DNA of 64,000 bases from CBDCNP01 sp965222425 (lineage in GTDB: Bacteria; Acidobacteriota; Vicinamibacteria; Marinacidobacterales; DATDRI01). This document shows, one piece after another, positions 42,639-51,273 of this stretch (positions within the stretch are counted from its first letter, which is position 1; each line of letters begins with the position of its first letter). The position numbers were made by a program, and so were the translations under genes. The notes under the pieces are model-generated. The model saw only the letters and a list, made by a program, of their open reading frames with translations. It was not told the DNA's origin and searched no databases. The stretch spans positions 248,001 through 312,000 of the forward strand of contig CBDCTW010000022.1 in assembly GCA_965222425.1 (NCBI GenBank), in the 5' to 3' direction.

Positions 42639-43004
42639 CAGCCTACAAATTGCGGGTCTACTTAGGTTTATTGTACCCCGACCCACCCATTTTTTCCTAA
42701 TACGGGGTCGCCGGGCTAATGGGGCTTCTCTCAAAACAGCCCAAAATATCGGCCCTCCGGCACCAGGAAATGATCCCTCGAAGTGGAACATGGGTTAACC
42801 ACACCGAGACCTACTGGGATTGAGGCCTGTCACTCGAACGCCAGGCCATGGCTGCCTGGATCGGCGGCAACATGAACGCAAACGTCGAGGTCGTGGGGAC
42901 TCTGAACGAGATCGAGGGATACCGTGTCCAGTTCAAAGAGGTTTTCGCGGAAGCAGCCACCCTAGACTGTCCCTGCGATCTGACGAAGCCGGAGCTTCGG
43001 GAGA
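42639..43004. other. Intergenic region with possible diheme cytochrome c peroxidase remnant
   Basis: No intact gene. On the plus strand 42848-43003 reads WIGGNMNANVEVVGTLNEIE then GYRVQFKEVFAEA, which resembles the C-terminal region of MauG/CcpA-type diheme peroxidases (the part after the second heme, NxxLxxIPEYxxxFxxVF). No CXXCH remains. On the minus strand TACAAT (42675-42670) could be a -10 box for the DUF4159-led gene set, but no good -35 is paired with it. Confidence 0.25.
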
Positions 43005-43334
43005 CTAAACCTCCTGTATCCAGCGATGATCGACGACGAAAGAAAACTCTGGCTTCAGCTTGCGGATGAGGACCTCTGCCGCTAAGGATCGCGCGCAACC
43101 ACGAGCCAGGAACTCTTCGGCCGAGCCTCCTTCCTTGGTAGCTCGCTCGTCCGCAACTTCGATAGCGCGAGAGGTTAGTTTGAGAAGGCCATCGACCGAC
43201 TGCTCTCCTTGCCCTCTCACCGCGACCGAGTAGAGCTTGAACTTTTCGTCTTTGCGGTCAGGGCTGTCAGGGCTGTCGGCAGGGCGAATGTCTGCCTGAT
43301 ATTCCTTTTCGCGCACTTTGAAGCTTGCTTCCAT
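43005..43334 (-). CDS. Small hypothetical protein
   Basis: 109 residues, soluble, charged, beginning MEASFKVREKEYQADIRP and containing GLLKLTSRAIEVADERA and RGCARSLAAEVLIRKLKP. No signal peptide and no recognised domain. It follows the VWFA-related gene by 20 bases in the same direction, so it is probably co-transcribed with it. GGAGAAAAGAG upstream of the ATG can serve as ribosome-binding site. Confidence 0.65.
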   Translation of the reverse strand: MEASFKVREKEYQADIRPADSPDSPDRKDEKFKLYSVAVRGQGEQSVDGLLKLTSRAIEVADERATKEGGSAEEFLARGCARSLAAEVLIRKLKPEFSFVVDHRWIQEV

Positions 43335-43354
43335 CTCTTTTCTCCGCGACTTCG

Positions 43355-44323
43355 TTAGCGCCCGCCACCTTTGTCAGGCTCGTCAAGTTCGTCTAAAGGG
43401 CCAGTGTAGCCTTCTCGAGCTCTGACCTTTACTCCCTTGCGTGCGACCTCTACTTTGATCTTGCGATAGCTGCCGTCTCTTTTGGTGTTGGTGGAGATGT
43501 AGCCCAACGTGTACTGGCTGAACAGCTCCTCCAGAATACGATCATAAAACTCGTCGACCTGCTCCAGAGATGTTGCGACAGCATAAGAGCCTCCGCTCAG
43601 CTTCGAGATCTGACGGAGGAACCTTCCGTCGGTGAATAGGCGCGAGGGGTTTCGTCGCGCTCCACCGAAATGGATGGTATGGATCGTCACCGAGGAATCC
43701 TTCACCATCTCCAAACAGTCCCCGATTCCGAGAGTGCTGCGTGAGTCAACCCCGTCACTGAAGACGACGATTGTTTTTTGCCCGTCGTAATGATAAACGC
43801 GATCGAGAACTGTGCCGACCGCGTCGTAAAGTGCCGTCCAACCTTCCGCCTCGACGTCGTACACGCGCTCAGCGATCTGCCTCTGATCGTCTGAAGAGTA
43901 CTCGGAAAGACGAATGTTTTCGTCGAAATCGAGGAAGAGTAAATGCTCGGTTGCGGGAATGTTATCAAGAAATTTGAGCGCAGCCGCTTGCACCAGGCTC
44001 ATCTCCTCGTCCATGCTCCCGCTCGCATCCATGATGAGGCCTATCACTTGCTTGCCCGACATAGCCTCTTTCATGTCCGGTGACATCCCCACCCACGAAC
44101 CCTCCAGACCCATCGCGAAAAGGCTGACCTCTTGTTTGACCCCATCTTCGTATACGGTGAACTGGCTGAGATCGAGATCTTTGACGAAGTTCCCGTCCTT
44201 ACCAGTGGCCGCGACTGGCAACGACACCATATCGACTCGGGCTTCGAAGCGAAAGGGTTTCTGAGCGGTAAGGAGTAGGGCGGAGCTAATCAAGAGAAAA
44301 GCTGTCCAATGCATCGAGATCAC
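43355..44323 (-). CDS. VWFA-related acidobacterial domain protein
   Basis: 322 residues. Signal peptide (TAFLLISSALLLTAQ), then RVDMVSLPVAATGKDG and VKDLDLSQFTVYEDGVKQEV, the standard opening of the acidobacterial VWFA-related family. The vWA domain follows with MIDAS LIMDASGSM, TALYDAVGTVL and VVFSDGVDSRST, then FSQYTLGYISTN and REGYTGP at the end. Secreted; function unknown in the family. Strongly indicates Acidobacteriota. GTG 44323 overlaps the upstream stop by four bases; ATG 44314 is an alternative start. Confidence 0.93.
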   Translation of the reverse strand: MISMHWTAFLLISSALLLTAQKPFRFEARVDMVSLPVAATGKDGNFVKDLDLSQFTVYEDGVKQEVSLFAMGLEGSWVGMSPDMKEAMSGKQVIGLIMDASGSMDEEMSLVQAAALKFLDNIPATEHLLFLDFDENIRLSEYSSDDQRQIAERVYDVEAEGWTALYDAVGTVLDRVYHYDGQKTIVVFSDGVDSRSTLGIGDCLEMVKDSSVTIHTIHFGGARRNPSRLFTDGRFLRQISKLSGGSYAVATSLEQVDEFYDRILEELFSQYTLGYISTNTKRDGSYRKIKVEVARKGVKVRAREGYTGPLDELDEPDKGGGR

Positions 44324-44901
44324 ACCTGATCCTGGGCGGGCCCCTCTGGCTCGAGACCGAGGACGCTGGTCTGAGGTGCCAGTGAATGATCTTCGATGCA
44401 GTCGGCTAGGATCCGACGCGCCTGACCGTAGTAGTCACCGGGTACGCGAAGACGATCGTAGCTCTGCCGAAGAAACCGTTCCTCGCCGCGGAGAGCGAGC
44501 ACGATTTCCGGCCTTTCCCGCCAACCAAACCAGCGAATCTCCTGGTAAGGGAGGAAGCGATGCTCGGCCCATATGCCCGACGCATAGAAACCTCTTCGGA
44601 TACGAAAACTCATCGGAAAGACGAAGGTGTAAAAGACAGCCATGAGCCCCTGCGCGACGGTGTGAAGAGCGGGCCGGTGCAGAATGAAGGCGCTCAAGAA
44701 GGTCATGACGATCATGAAGAATCCGATCCCGAGACAAAAGCCGAAGAACCAGGGGCGAGACGTCTCCCAAGAAAGGATAGAGGTCGATGACAGGCTACGG
44801 AAACGACGATACTGGACGAGGATGGACAAGATCCAAACCGAGAAAAAGACCGCCAGCCCTGCGAAAGCCAACCCCAGCAAATCATCCATGTTCATTCCCA
44901 T
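44320..44901 (-). CDS. Three-helix membrane protein with PH-like C-terminal domain
   Basis: 193 residues. Helices at about 7-28 (LGLAFAGLAVFFSVWILSIL), 50-72 (GFCLGIGFFMIVMTFLSAF) and 77-97, then a soluble part starting RGFYASGIWAEHRFLPYQEI with RWFGWRERPEIVLALR, the pattern of bacterial PH-like or DUF5673-type domains. Start at 44901 (MGMNMDDLL) chosen because longer frames run into the patatin-like gene without conservation. Stop overlaps the VWFA-related start. Confidence 0.7.
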   Translation of the reverse strand: MGMNMDDLLGLAFAGLAVFFSVWILSILVQYRRFRSLSSTSILSWETSRPWFFGFCLGIGFFMIVMTFLSAFILHRPALHTVAQGLMAVFYTFVFPMSFRIRRGFYASGIWAEHRFLPYQEIRWFGWRERPEIVLALRGEERFLRQSYDRLRVPGDYYGQARRILADCIEDHSLAPQTSVLGLEPEGPAQDQV

Positions 44902-44947
44902 TCTTCGGTCTCGACAACAGGACTCGGGGGTGAGTCGGGAAGTCGGA

Positions 44948-46456
44948 TTAATCGAACTCGCGAGGGCCCCACTCTTCTCGCACTCGAGCCCCGTCGTCTC
45001 CTCCGCCGATTCTTGGCTCTCCACGGGCACTCTCGAGCCCGCCGGGCCGCCTCGAGGGAGTCCCACCCACGAAGGGCCGGATAAACAACCGAAAGGTGTC
45101 CCGCTCACCGTGCGCGGCGAGCGCGGCAGACTCCAAGCGTTCGCCACCGGGGAGGGCCCGCCCTCCGAACTCGAAAAGCCCTAGCCGGGGTTTGTCCGGT
45201 CGCACGGTAAAAATGGTCAGGCCCGCCTGATCGGCCCAGCGAAGATCGTTCTCTAACGATTGGCGGACCGCCGCCGCCGCGAGCTTCGCCGGGATCCCCG
45301 TTTCGTCCGGACTTCCCCCCGGAGAGCCGCTGACATAGATCACTTGCTCCGCACCCGCGGACATCGCGTCGGCGATCATTGATTGACCGGCAAGGAGACT
45401 GGACGCAAATCTATGAACCTCACCTGCGTGTCTGCCGACCAACGGTAATCTCAGCGGAACACCGGGAGCAAGTCCAGGCGAAGAGACGGCGGCGGTGAGG
45501 GCATCGAACAAGAGCGGACCCGACTCGCCGGCGAGACTGGCGGGCTCCGATACGAGCGCACCGGACCCGGGGCCACGCGCCGCCATTCGATTCAGCCAGC
45601 GATCCTTTAGCAACACGAACGGAACCTCTTGACCGCTGTCCATATCTAGAGCGTAGAAGATGAGCTCACTAAAGCCTGGCTGCCCGAGGCTCGCGGAGAG
45701 AATATCCCGGTAGCAATTCCCTAGGTCGGCGTTTTGGGGCGGGTGTGTTTCGGTAGAGGCTCCTCGGACCACCTCCCAAAGCGTCCGTCGGAGCGCTTCC
45801 GAGAACGGTAAAATCTGGACGAGGCCATCGCCAAGGAAACGGGCGACGCCTCCCTCGCGGGCCTCACGGGCCGTTCGGCGAAACAGTCCAGGTAGCAGCC
45901 ATCCGACTAGTAGGACCGCGAAAAGAATCGCGATGGGAAACGCCATTGCTCGCAGGTAGATGGGATCGAGCTCGGCGGAAAATGCTGCGATGTGCTCCTG
46001 GATCCGGCCGAACAGGGTAGCCATAGCCGCCGGTGCTACAATTCGAGCCGCGGCGATGAAGGGGAGGGCTAACAAGAGCAACACCGCAAGCAAGGCCGGC
46101 GACACGAACACTACGAACGCCGCGGTGAGACAAAACAACGCGAGACGGTAAGGCGTACGAAGACGCCAGGTCCCAGTGTCTTGGACCGACGAGAAAAGAC
46201 CTCCCTCACCGAGTAGCTTGTTCGAAGACTGGATGGCACTAAACGTGGCCACCAATGCCCCGACCCCCTTGCCCAGAACCAAGTCGATGCGCACCCCCGC
46301 CTGTTCGAGAGCCTTGACGGCCCCCGCTAGATAGGCAGCTGAGGTTCCTTCACCGATTAGAGCCAATGCGGTGCGACGGGAGGGGTCATAGGCTTGGATT
46401 CCGCCGCCCGCGCCGGCAGATGAGGCGAGGTGACTCTCCGGGAGCTCACCGGTCAT
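44948..46456 (-). CDS. Patatin-like membrane protein, catalytically dead
   Basis: 502 residues. The N-terminus has the patatin fold (ALALIGEGTSAAYLAGAVKA, then VRIDLVLGKGVGALVATF), but the nucleophile elbow GxSxG is GKGVG (62-66), so Ser is replaced by Gly. About 105-215 contains three hydrophobic segments (ALFCLTAAFVVFVSPALLAV, LPFIAAARIVAPAAM, FPIAILFAVLLVGWLLPG) inserted into the domain. The usual catalytic Asp of DGG/DGA is missing as well, although the following helix MIADAMSAGAEQVIYVSG is conserved. A pseudo-lipase, possibly a lipid-binding or scaffold protein. Divergent from argS. Confidence 0.75.
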   Translation of the reverse strand: MTGELPESHLASSAGAGGGIQAYDPSRRTALALIGEGTSAAYLAGAVKALEQAGVRIDLVLGKGVGALVATFSAIQSSNKLLGEGGLFSSVQDTGTWRLRTPYRLALFCLTAAFVVFVSPALLAVLLLLALPFIAAARIVAPAAMATLFGRIQEHIAAFSAELDPIYLRAMAFPIAILFAVLLVGWLLPGLFRRTAREAREGGVARFLGDGLVQILPFSEALRRTLWEVVRGASTETHPPQNADLGNCYRDILSASLGQPGFSELIFYALDMDSGQEVPFVLLKDRWLNRMAARGPGSGALVSEPASLAGESGPLLFDALTAAVSSPGLAPGVPLRLPLVGRHAGEVHRFASSLLAGQSMIADAMSAGAEQVIYVSGSPGGSPDETGIPAKLAAAAVRQSLENDLRWADQAGLTIFTVRPDKPRLGLFEFGGRALPGGERLESAALAAHGERDTFRLFIRPFVGGTPSRRPGGLESARGEPRIGGGDDGARVREEWGPREFD

Positions 46457-46540
46457 CGACCCATCATACCCTAGCCCACGATGTCAACGGATCTAAATGA
46501 GGCGGCCCACCTCAGCTGCGTTAAACTAGACCCCTGACTC

Positions 46541-48508
46541 ATGGGAAACAACGTCCAGCAGATATTAAAGGAGCGGCTCGCGGCGGAGGTGGACACCCGC
46601 TTTGGAGTCGAGCTTCAGGACATCGTTGCGGAGACTCCTCCCCAGGTCGAGCTCGGCGATCTCGCCTTCACCGTGGCGTTCGACTTGGCCCGCAAGGCCC
46701 GGAAAGCGCCCCGAAAAATAGCCGAAGAGCTGGCTCCCGTACTTCGCGAGACGGAGGGCGTCGAGCGTGTCGACATCGCCGGGGCTGGATATTTGAACGT
46801 TTTCTTGGCGCGGGGGCCGTACCTCGAGGCGTTTTGTAGCGGAACTTACGGCGAGTCGCCCCCGCCCACTAGTCGGTCCGGCAAGGTCATCGTCGAGCAC
46901 ACCAACATCAACCCCAACAAAGCCGCTCACATCGGCCATCTTCGTAACGCTGCTCTCGGAGACACCTTTGTTCGTGTGCTTCAATTCTGTCGCGAGACGG
47001 TTGAGGTTCAAAACTACATCGATGATACCGGGGTCCAGGTAGCCGACGTCGTGGTGGGCTTCTTGGACCTCGCGAAAAAAGGTCTAAAAGAGATCCAGGC
47101 CCTCGCAGAAGAGGAACAGTTCGACTACTACTGTTGGAACCTTTACGCGAAAGTGACCGAATACTTCGCCGCCGATCCGGCTCGCGTGGCCCGTCGCGAG
47201 GCGACCCTCAAGGCGATTGAAGAAGGAGCGCAGCCCGAAGCAGCGATTGGTCATGAGATTGCCACCCGCATCGCAAGTTGTCACCTCAGGACGATGGAAC
47301 GAATCAATGTTCGTTACGATCTATTGCCTTGGGAGAGTGACATACTTCGCCTGCACTTCTGGGACCACGCCTTCGCGCTAATGAAAGACAAGCGTGCGGT
47401 ACGACTCGCTCAAAACGGCAAGAACGCCGGCTGCTGGGTCATGGATTTGCCCGAGGAGACAGACCGCGGGGCGTCAGAAGAAAAAGTGATCGTGCGCTCC
47501 AATGGCACGGTTACCTACGTTGGAAAAGACATCGCTTATCAGCTTTGGAAGCTCGGGCAACTGGATCTCGATTTTGGCTACCGTCGCTTCTATGCCTACC
47601 CTAAAGGGGAAGCGGTTTGGTCAACCACCTCGGCGCCGAGCGAGCCGGGAGCGCCCCACTTCGGTAACGGAACGAAAGTTTACAACGTCATCGACACTCG
47701 GCAGGCTTACTTGCAGAAGATCGTGCAGCACGCAGTCTCGCTGATTGGCTCGGAGGAGACGCAAGGCCGATCACACCACTTTTCCTACGAAATGGTCGCC
47801 CTCACCCCAGCCACTTGCCGTGAGCTGGGTTTCAAGATCAGCGAGCAGGAGTCCAAGAAAGCCTATGTCGAAGTCTCGGGACGCAGGGGACTCGGCGTCA
47901 AGGCCGACGATCTCATCGACGTTCTCGAAAAGAAAGCGCTCCGCGAAGTGGCGGAGCGAAACCCTGAGCTCTCTGAAGAGGAACATGCCGAGCTAGCCCA
48001 GACCATCGCGCGAGGTGCACTGCGCTACTTCATGATCAAGTTCGCTAAAAACAAAGTCATCGCCTTCGATTTCTCTGAAGCGCTGGCCTTCGAGGGCGAC
48101 ACCGGTCCTTACCTTCAATACGCGATGGTTCGAGCAAACAAAATCATCCAAAAGATGGGTCTCGAACCGGAGCTCCGTCCTCTTACGCCGCCCGCAGAGC
48201 TGATGGACGGCAGGGGCTGGAAAGAGCTAACGAAAGAAGAGGCCGGCGAGCTGTGGTCCCTGGCCTTCACATCTACCGCGCTCCCGCAAGTAGCGGAGCA
48301 AGTGACCCGCGCCCAAGAACCCGCTCTACTCGCGAGGTTCGCTTTCCAATTAGCTCAAAAATTCAATGCCTTCTACCACCAGTATCCCATCCTCAGAGAG
48401 TCCGATCCTACGAAGAAAGCCATGCGCTTTTTCGTGGTGCAGATCTTCCGCCGACAGATGGCCGCCGCGCTGCAGCTATTAGGCGTGTCGGTACCGGCCC
48501 GAATGTAG
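46541..48508 (+). CDS. argS: Arginyl-tRNA synthetase
   Basis: 655 residues. Charges tRNA-Arg with arginine. N-terminal Add-1 domain (about 1-105), then class Ia catalytic core with VEHTNINPNKAAHIGHLRN containing the HIGH motif, NYIDDTGVQ, and FHYS-like EGDTGPYLQYAMVRANKI before the DALR anticodon-binding domain (NAFYHQYPI, FRRQMAAALQLLGV). The KMSKS position reads VSGRRGLGVKADDL; as in many ArgRS the canonical lysine loop is replaced. Longer than E. coli ArgS (577) because of an insertion around 170-250. Ends 32 bases before the convergent patatin chimera. Confidence 0.96.
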   Translation: MGNNVQQILKERLAAEVDTRFGVELQDIVAETPPQVELGDLAFTVAFDLARKARKAPRKIAEELAPVLRETEGVERVDIAGAGYLNVFLARGPYLEAFCSGTYGESPPPTSRSGKVIVEHTNINPNKAAHIGHLRNAALGDTFVRVLQFCRETVEVQNYIDDTGVQVADVVVGFLDLAKKGLKEIQALAEEEQFDYYCWNLYAKVTEYFAADPARVARREATLKAIEEGAQPEAAIGHEIATRIASCHLRTMERINVRYDLLPWESDILRLHFWDHAFALMKDKRAVRLAQNGKNAGCWVMDLPEETDRGASEEKVIVRSNGTVTYVGKDIAYQLWKLGQLDLDFGYRRFYAYPKGEAVWSTTSAPSEPGAPHFGNGTKVYNVIDTRQAYLQKIVQHAVSLIGSEETQGRSHHFSYEMVALTPATCRELGFKISEQESKKAYVEVSGRRGLGVKADDLIDVLEKKALREVAERNPELSEEEHAELAQTIARGALRYFMIKFAKNKVIAFDFSEALAFEGDTGPYLQYAMVRANKIIQKMGLEPELRPLTPPAELMDGRGWKELTKEEAGELWSLAFTSTALPQVAEQVTRAQEPALLARFAFQLAQKFNAFYHQYPILRESDPTKKAMRFFVVQIFRRQMAAALQLLGVSVPARM

Positions 48509-48540
48509 AACCTAAGGGTCCGCAAGAAGGGGGAGCGGAA

Positions 48541-49158
48541 CTAGAAGTTCGGATCGATCCCGTGCTCCCGAAGCCATTCGCGCGCCCGCGCGTTTACTTT
48601 CGCGGCCCGGAAGTTGTGCCATTGTTTCCGCCGGTTCGGGTATTTCTGAAGCGCCTCTTCGAAACGCTGAAAAGCTCCCTTACCAATAAGGGCTTGATTC
48701 AGCTCTTCGATCAAACCCTCGTCGGGAAGCGATTCCGGGATGGCGCAGCTCGCGAGGAGGGCAGACACCAATTCTCCTTCATCGATCACCACCCTCTCGC
48801 CAGTGTTCAGATCGGTCGCGACAACATTTAGGGGCATAGACAGGTCTTCGAACCGAGCCACGGACACGATCTTGCGAATCAAGGCCTCGAGTCTCTCCAA
48901 CCCGAGGAGACCACGACGAGAAAAGGCGGGGCGTGCCAGGGATCGCCAGGTGAGCGCCGCAGCTTCTTTCTCCAGATCCTCGGGATGCGCGCCCGCCGCG
49001 AACGCGGCTCCGATGATACTACCCGCACTGGTCCCGGCAATTGCGGATACGTGGATACCCTCGGCAACCAGTACCTGTAGGGCACCGATATGAATCATGG
49101 AGCGGGCCGCGCCACCACCCAGGGCGAGCCCGAGGCGGCGGTCGTTGACCCGTTTCAA
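48541..49158 (-). CDS. Chimeric protein: truncated patatin joined to UPF0158 C-terminus
   Basis: 205 residues. Residues 8-140 are a normal patatin N-terminal part: LGLALGGGAARSMIHIGAL (oxyanion loop), GTSAGS (nucleophile Ser44), VVATDLNTGERVVIDEG and ALLASCAIP. Instead of the usual FPP-DGG segment with the catalytic Asp, the sequence switches near residue 141-146 (about 48725-48740) to LIEELNQALIGKGAFQRFEEAL and ends REWLREHGIDPNF, the C-terminal signature of UPF0158 proteins. The frame is intact, so an in-frame deletion or rearrangement joined two genes. The TTG start at 49158 overlaps the lepB stop (TTGA). Hydrolase activity is unlikely. Confidence 0.75.
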   Translation of the reverse strand: MKRVNDRRLGLALGGGAARSMIHIGALQVLVAEGIHVSAIAGTSAGSIIGAAFAAGAHPEDLEKEAAALTWRSLARPAFSRRGLLGLERLEALIRKIVSVARFEDLSMPLNVVATDLNTGERVVIDEGELVSALLASCAIPESLPDEGLIEELNQALIGKGAFQRFEEALQKYPNRRKQWHNFRAAKVNARAREWLREHGIDPNF

Positions 49159-49769
49159 CGGATGGTTCCGAACTTGCCGGGGGGCCAAATCCGAAGGAAA
49201 GCTTTCCCGTAAATGTAGCGCTGCGGGACGAGTCCCCAACTCCGGCTATCGTTGCTACCGCGCCGGTTGTCACCCAGAACGAAGTAATGCCCGGCGCGGA
49301 TTTCCTGAGAGGGGAAGCTCCGTCGGTCGAGGTGCTCCGGCTTCACGTACGGCTCATCGACAAGCTCGCCGTTCACGAGAAGCTTGCCGCGCTTTATCTC
49401 AACCCTATCGCCAGAGAGCGCTACCACTCTCTTGATAAAGGAGATGTCGGGATCCTCCGTATACCAGAACACGACGACATCGCCGCGGGAGATGGAGCGA
49501 AAGTTATAAATGAACTTGTTGACCAAGATGCGCTCGCCGTTTCTCAGCTCGGGAACCATGCTAGTTCCCTGCACTTTGAACGCTTGGATGACGTAAGTAA
49601 TGAGCAGCGCACAGATCACGACCGCGATGGCGAGATCGTGAAGCAGATCGATGATGTGCCGGAGCGGGCGAACCCGCGGTTTAGAAACAATCGGCACATC
49701 TTGAGAGGTCGAATCGGCGGCCGGTGCCGGTGCGGCGGGGCCGTCTTCAGTTATAAAAGGTTCCGTCAT
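49155..49769 (-). CDS. lepB: Signal peptidase I
   Basis: 204 residues. Cleaves signal peptides on the outer face of the inner membrane. A Pro/Ala-rich cytosolic start is followed by one helix (LAIAVVICALLITYVIQAF), box B VQGTSMVPELRNGE with the catalytic Ser70, box D ISFIKRVVALSGD with the general-base Lys113, and box E YFVLGDNRRGSNDSRSWG. The gene lies 43 bases after the FHA-RDD gene and overlaps the patatin chimera by 4 bases. Confidence 0.95.
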   Translation of the reverse strand: MTEPFITEDGPAAPAPAADSTSQDVPIVSKPRVRPLRHIIDLLHDLAIAVVICALLITYVIQAFKVQGTSMVPELRNGERILVNKFIYNFRSISRGDVVVFWYTEDPDISFIKRVVALSGDRVEIKRGKLLVNGELVDEPYVKPEHLDRRSFPSQEIRAGHYFVLGDNRRGSNDSRSWGLVPQRYIYGKAFLRIWPPGKFGTIR

Positions 49770-49812
49770 TCTCTACTGTCGGAGTCCGGCGGGCGCGCGA
49801 GACGATCGGCTA

Positions 49813-51270
49813 TCAACTGCCAGTTGAGGACCGCCAAACGACGCAGGTGTCGGCCAGTCGATCGTGAAGCCCACGCTTGTCTTCAGAAATGGCAATCCAC
49901 AGGAAGCCGATACCGAGCACGAAGTTATTGATAGTGTAGCCCACCACCCTCAGCATAGCGCGCCGCCATCCGAGAGGCGTCTCGCCTGACATGGTAACCA
50001 CCTTAAGGCCGAACATCTGCTTGCCGGGGGTCGCACCGCGAAGCGCCCAGAAGTAGACCGGATACACGATAGAAAGCACGAGGCTGCCGATTCCGCCAAC
50101 GACCGGCAGAAGAAATACGCTCGGCGTGACCTCGCGCAGACTAGCCATGGCGCCCTGCTCCATTAGCGAAAACGCCCATACCCCGGTGGCTAGCAAGGCC
50201 GGCAGGCTCACGATGAAGGAATCGACGGAATAGGCCGCGAACCGTACCCAGAAGCCAGCCGGCCGGCCCATCGCGACCTGTGGTCCGCTCGACGGTCGTC
50301 GACCCGCGGCTCGCGGTGAAGATCGAATTCGCTGGATCGGTGTGGGTGTCCTCTCTGGTTCGGGCTTAGGAACTACCGAGCCAGAGATGCGGCCCAGCGG
50401 ACCACTATCTTCGGGCGGCGTTCTCATGACATCGCGGGGGTTATCGACGTTGGCTGGCACCGAGCCCGGCGAGGCGACTCCGGACGAGGGCGAGGGGGGC
50501 GCGGGTTCCGCCACTGGTTTCGGCCCGTGCGGTGGATGAGCCGGTACACCTGGAGCGACCGGCGCCGGTCGAGGCGGAGCAGGTTGCGCAGGTTGAACCG
50601 GTCGAGCAGACGGAACTGGTTGAGCTTGTCCGCCGGCATGCGGTCGTGGCACGTCGCTCAGCAGACCCTTTCCGCAGGCACCACAGTACTTAGCGGGAAG
50701 CATCACCACCGCACTGCAGCTCTTGCAAGCGATCTGCTTAGCGGAAGAGTCGGGTAGTTGTTCACCGCATTGGCGGCAAAAGTTGTCGAAAGGACTTGCC
50801 TGGGCTCCACAGGCGACGCACGATAGCCCGAGCTGGCCTGGTTGGCGCGGGACCCCTCGTGATGGAGCCGGTGGAGACGGCGCCGCAGGAGTGACCGGGT
50901 TCGGTGGAGCCGGTTGTACGGGCACGGGTTGCGTGACCAACGGACCGGCCGGAGCAACCGGAGGGGGTGCGTCTGCCGCGTTCTCGGCGGCAAAAAGCAG
51001 TCGCGCCGACCCTATTGCGATGAGATCGCCATCCCGGAGCGGTAGCTCGCTCACGACTCGAGCGCCATTGACCAGAGTTCCGTTGGAGCTTCTGTTGTCG
51101 CGGATCACGAACTGTTCGCCCCGGCGTTCGAGGATCGCGTGACGACGTGACACCATCGCGTCCGATAACACGAGATCGTTCGTGGGATCTCGGCCGATCG
51201 AAACGATCTTACCGGCAACCGGAATCTCCTTCTTCGCGCCGGACGTTGGGTTGATGATCAACTTGGCCAC
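49813..51270 (-). CDS. FHA domain, double zinc ribbon and RDD membrane protein
   Basis: 485 residues from a GTG. FHA domain (about 1-93: SIGRDPTNDLVLSD, VSRRHAILERR, DNRSSNGTLVNG) that binds phosphothreonine. Two zinc ribbons follow (CVACG ... CRQCG at about 150-170 and CKSCS ... CGACG at about 183-202), a long Pro/Ala-rich linker (about 205-330), then an RDD domain (WVRFAAYSVDSFIVSLP, RGATPGKQMFGLKVV, EDKRGLHDRLADTCVV) with three membrane helices. With a Ser/Thr kinase gene in the same operon it is a likely phosphoprotein sensor. It begins 3 bases after the PEGA-TonB gene. Confidence 0.9.
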   Translation of the reverse strand: MAKLIINPTSGAKKEIPVAGKIVSIGRDPTNDLVLSDAMVSRRHAILERRGEQFVIRDNRSSNGTLVNGARVVSELPLRDGDLIAIGSARLLFAAENAADAPPPVAPAGPLVTQPVPVQPAPPNPVTPAAPSPPAPSRGVPRQPGQLGLSCVACGAQASPFDNFCRQCGEQLPDSSAKQIACKSCSAVVMLPAKYCGACGKGLLSDVPRPHAGGQAQPVPSARPVQPAQPAPPRPAPVAPGVPAHPPHGPKPVAEPAPPSPSSGVASPGSVPANVDNPRDVMRTPPEDSGPLGRISGSVVPKPEPERTPTPIQRIRSSPRAAGRRPSSGPQVAMGRPAGFWVRFAAYSVDSFIVSLPALLATGVWAFSLMEQGAMASLREVTPSVFLLPVVGGIGSLVLSIVYPVYFWALRGATPGKQMFGLKVVTMSGETPLGWRRAMLRVVGYTINNFVLGIGFLWIAISEDKRGLHDRLADTCVVWRSSTGS

Positions 51271-51273
51271 CGC

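Noticed and set aside
44320..45147. Longer version of the three-helix membrane protein starting at 45147
   Set aside because: The extra 82 residues overlap the patatin-like gene and have no membrane or domain character; the start at 44901 is the natural one.
46541..48508. Loss of the KMSKS motif as a sign that ArgS is inactive
   Set aside because: Many genuine arginyl-tRNA synthetases lack canonical KMSKS; all other motifs are intact.
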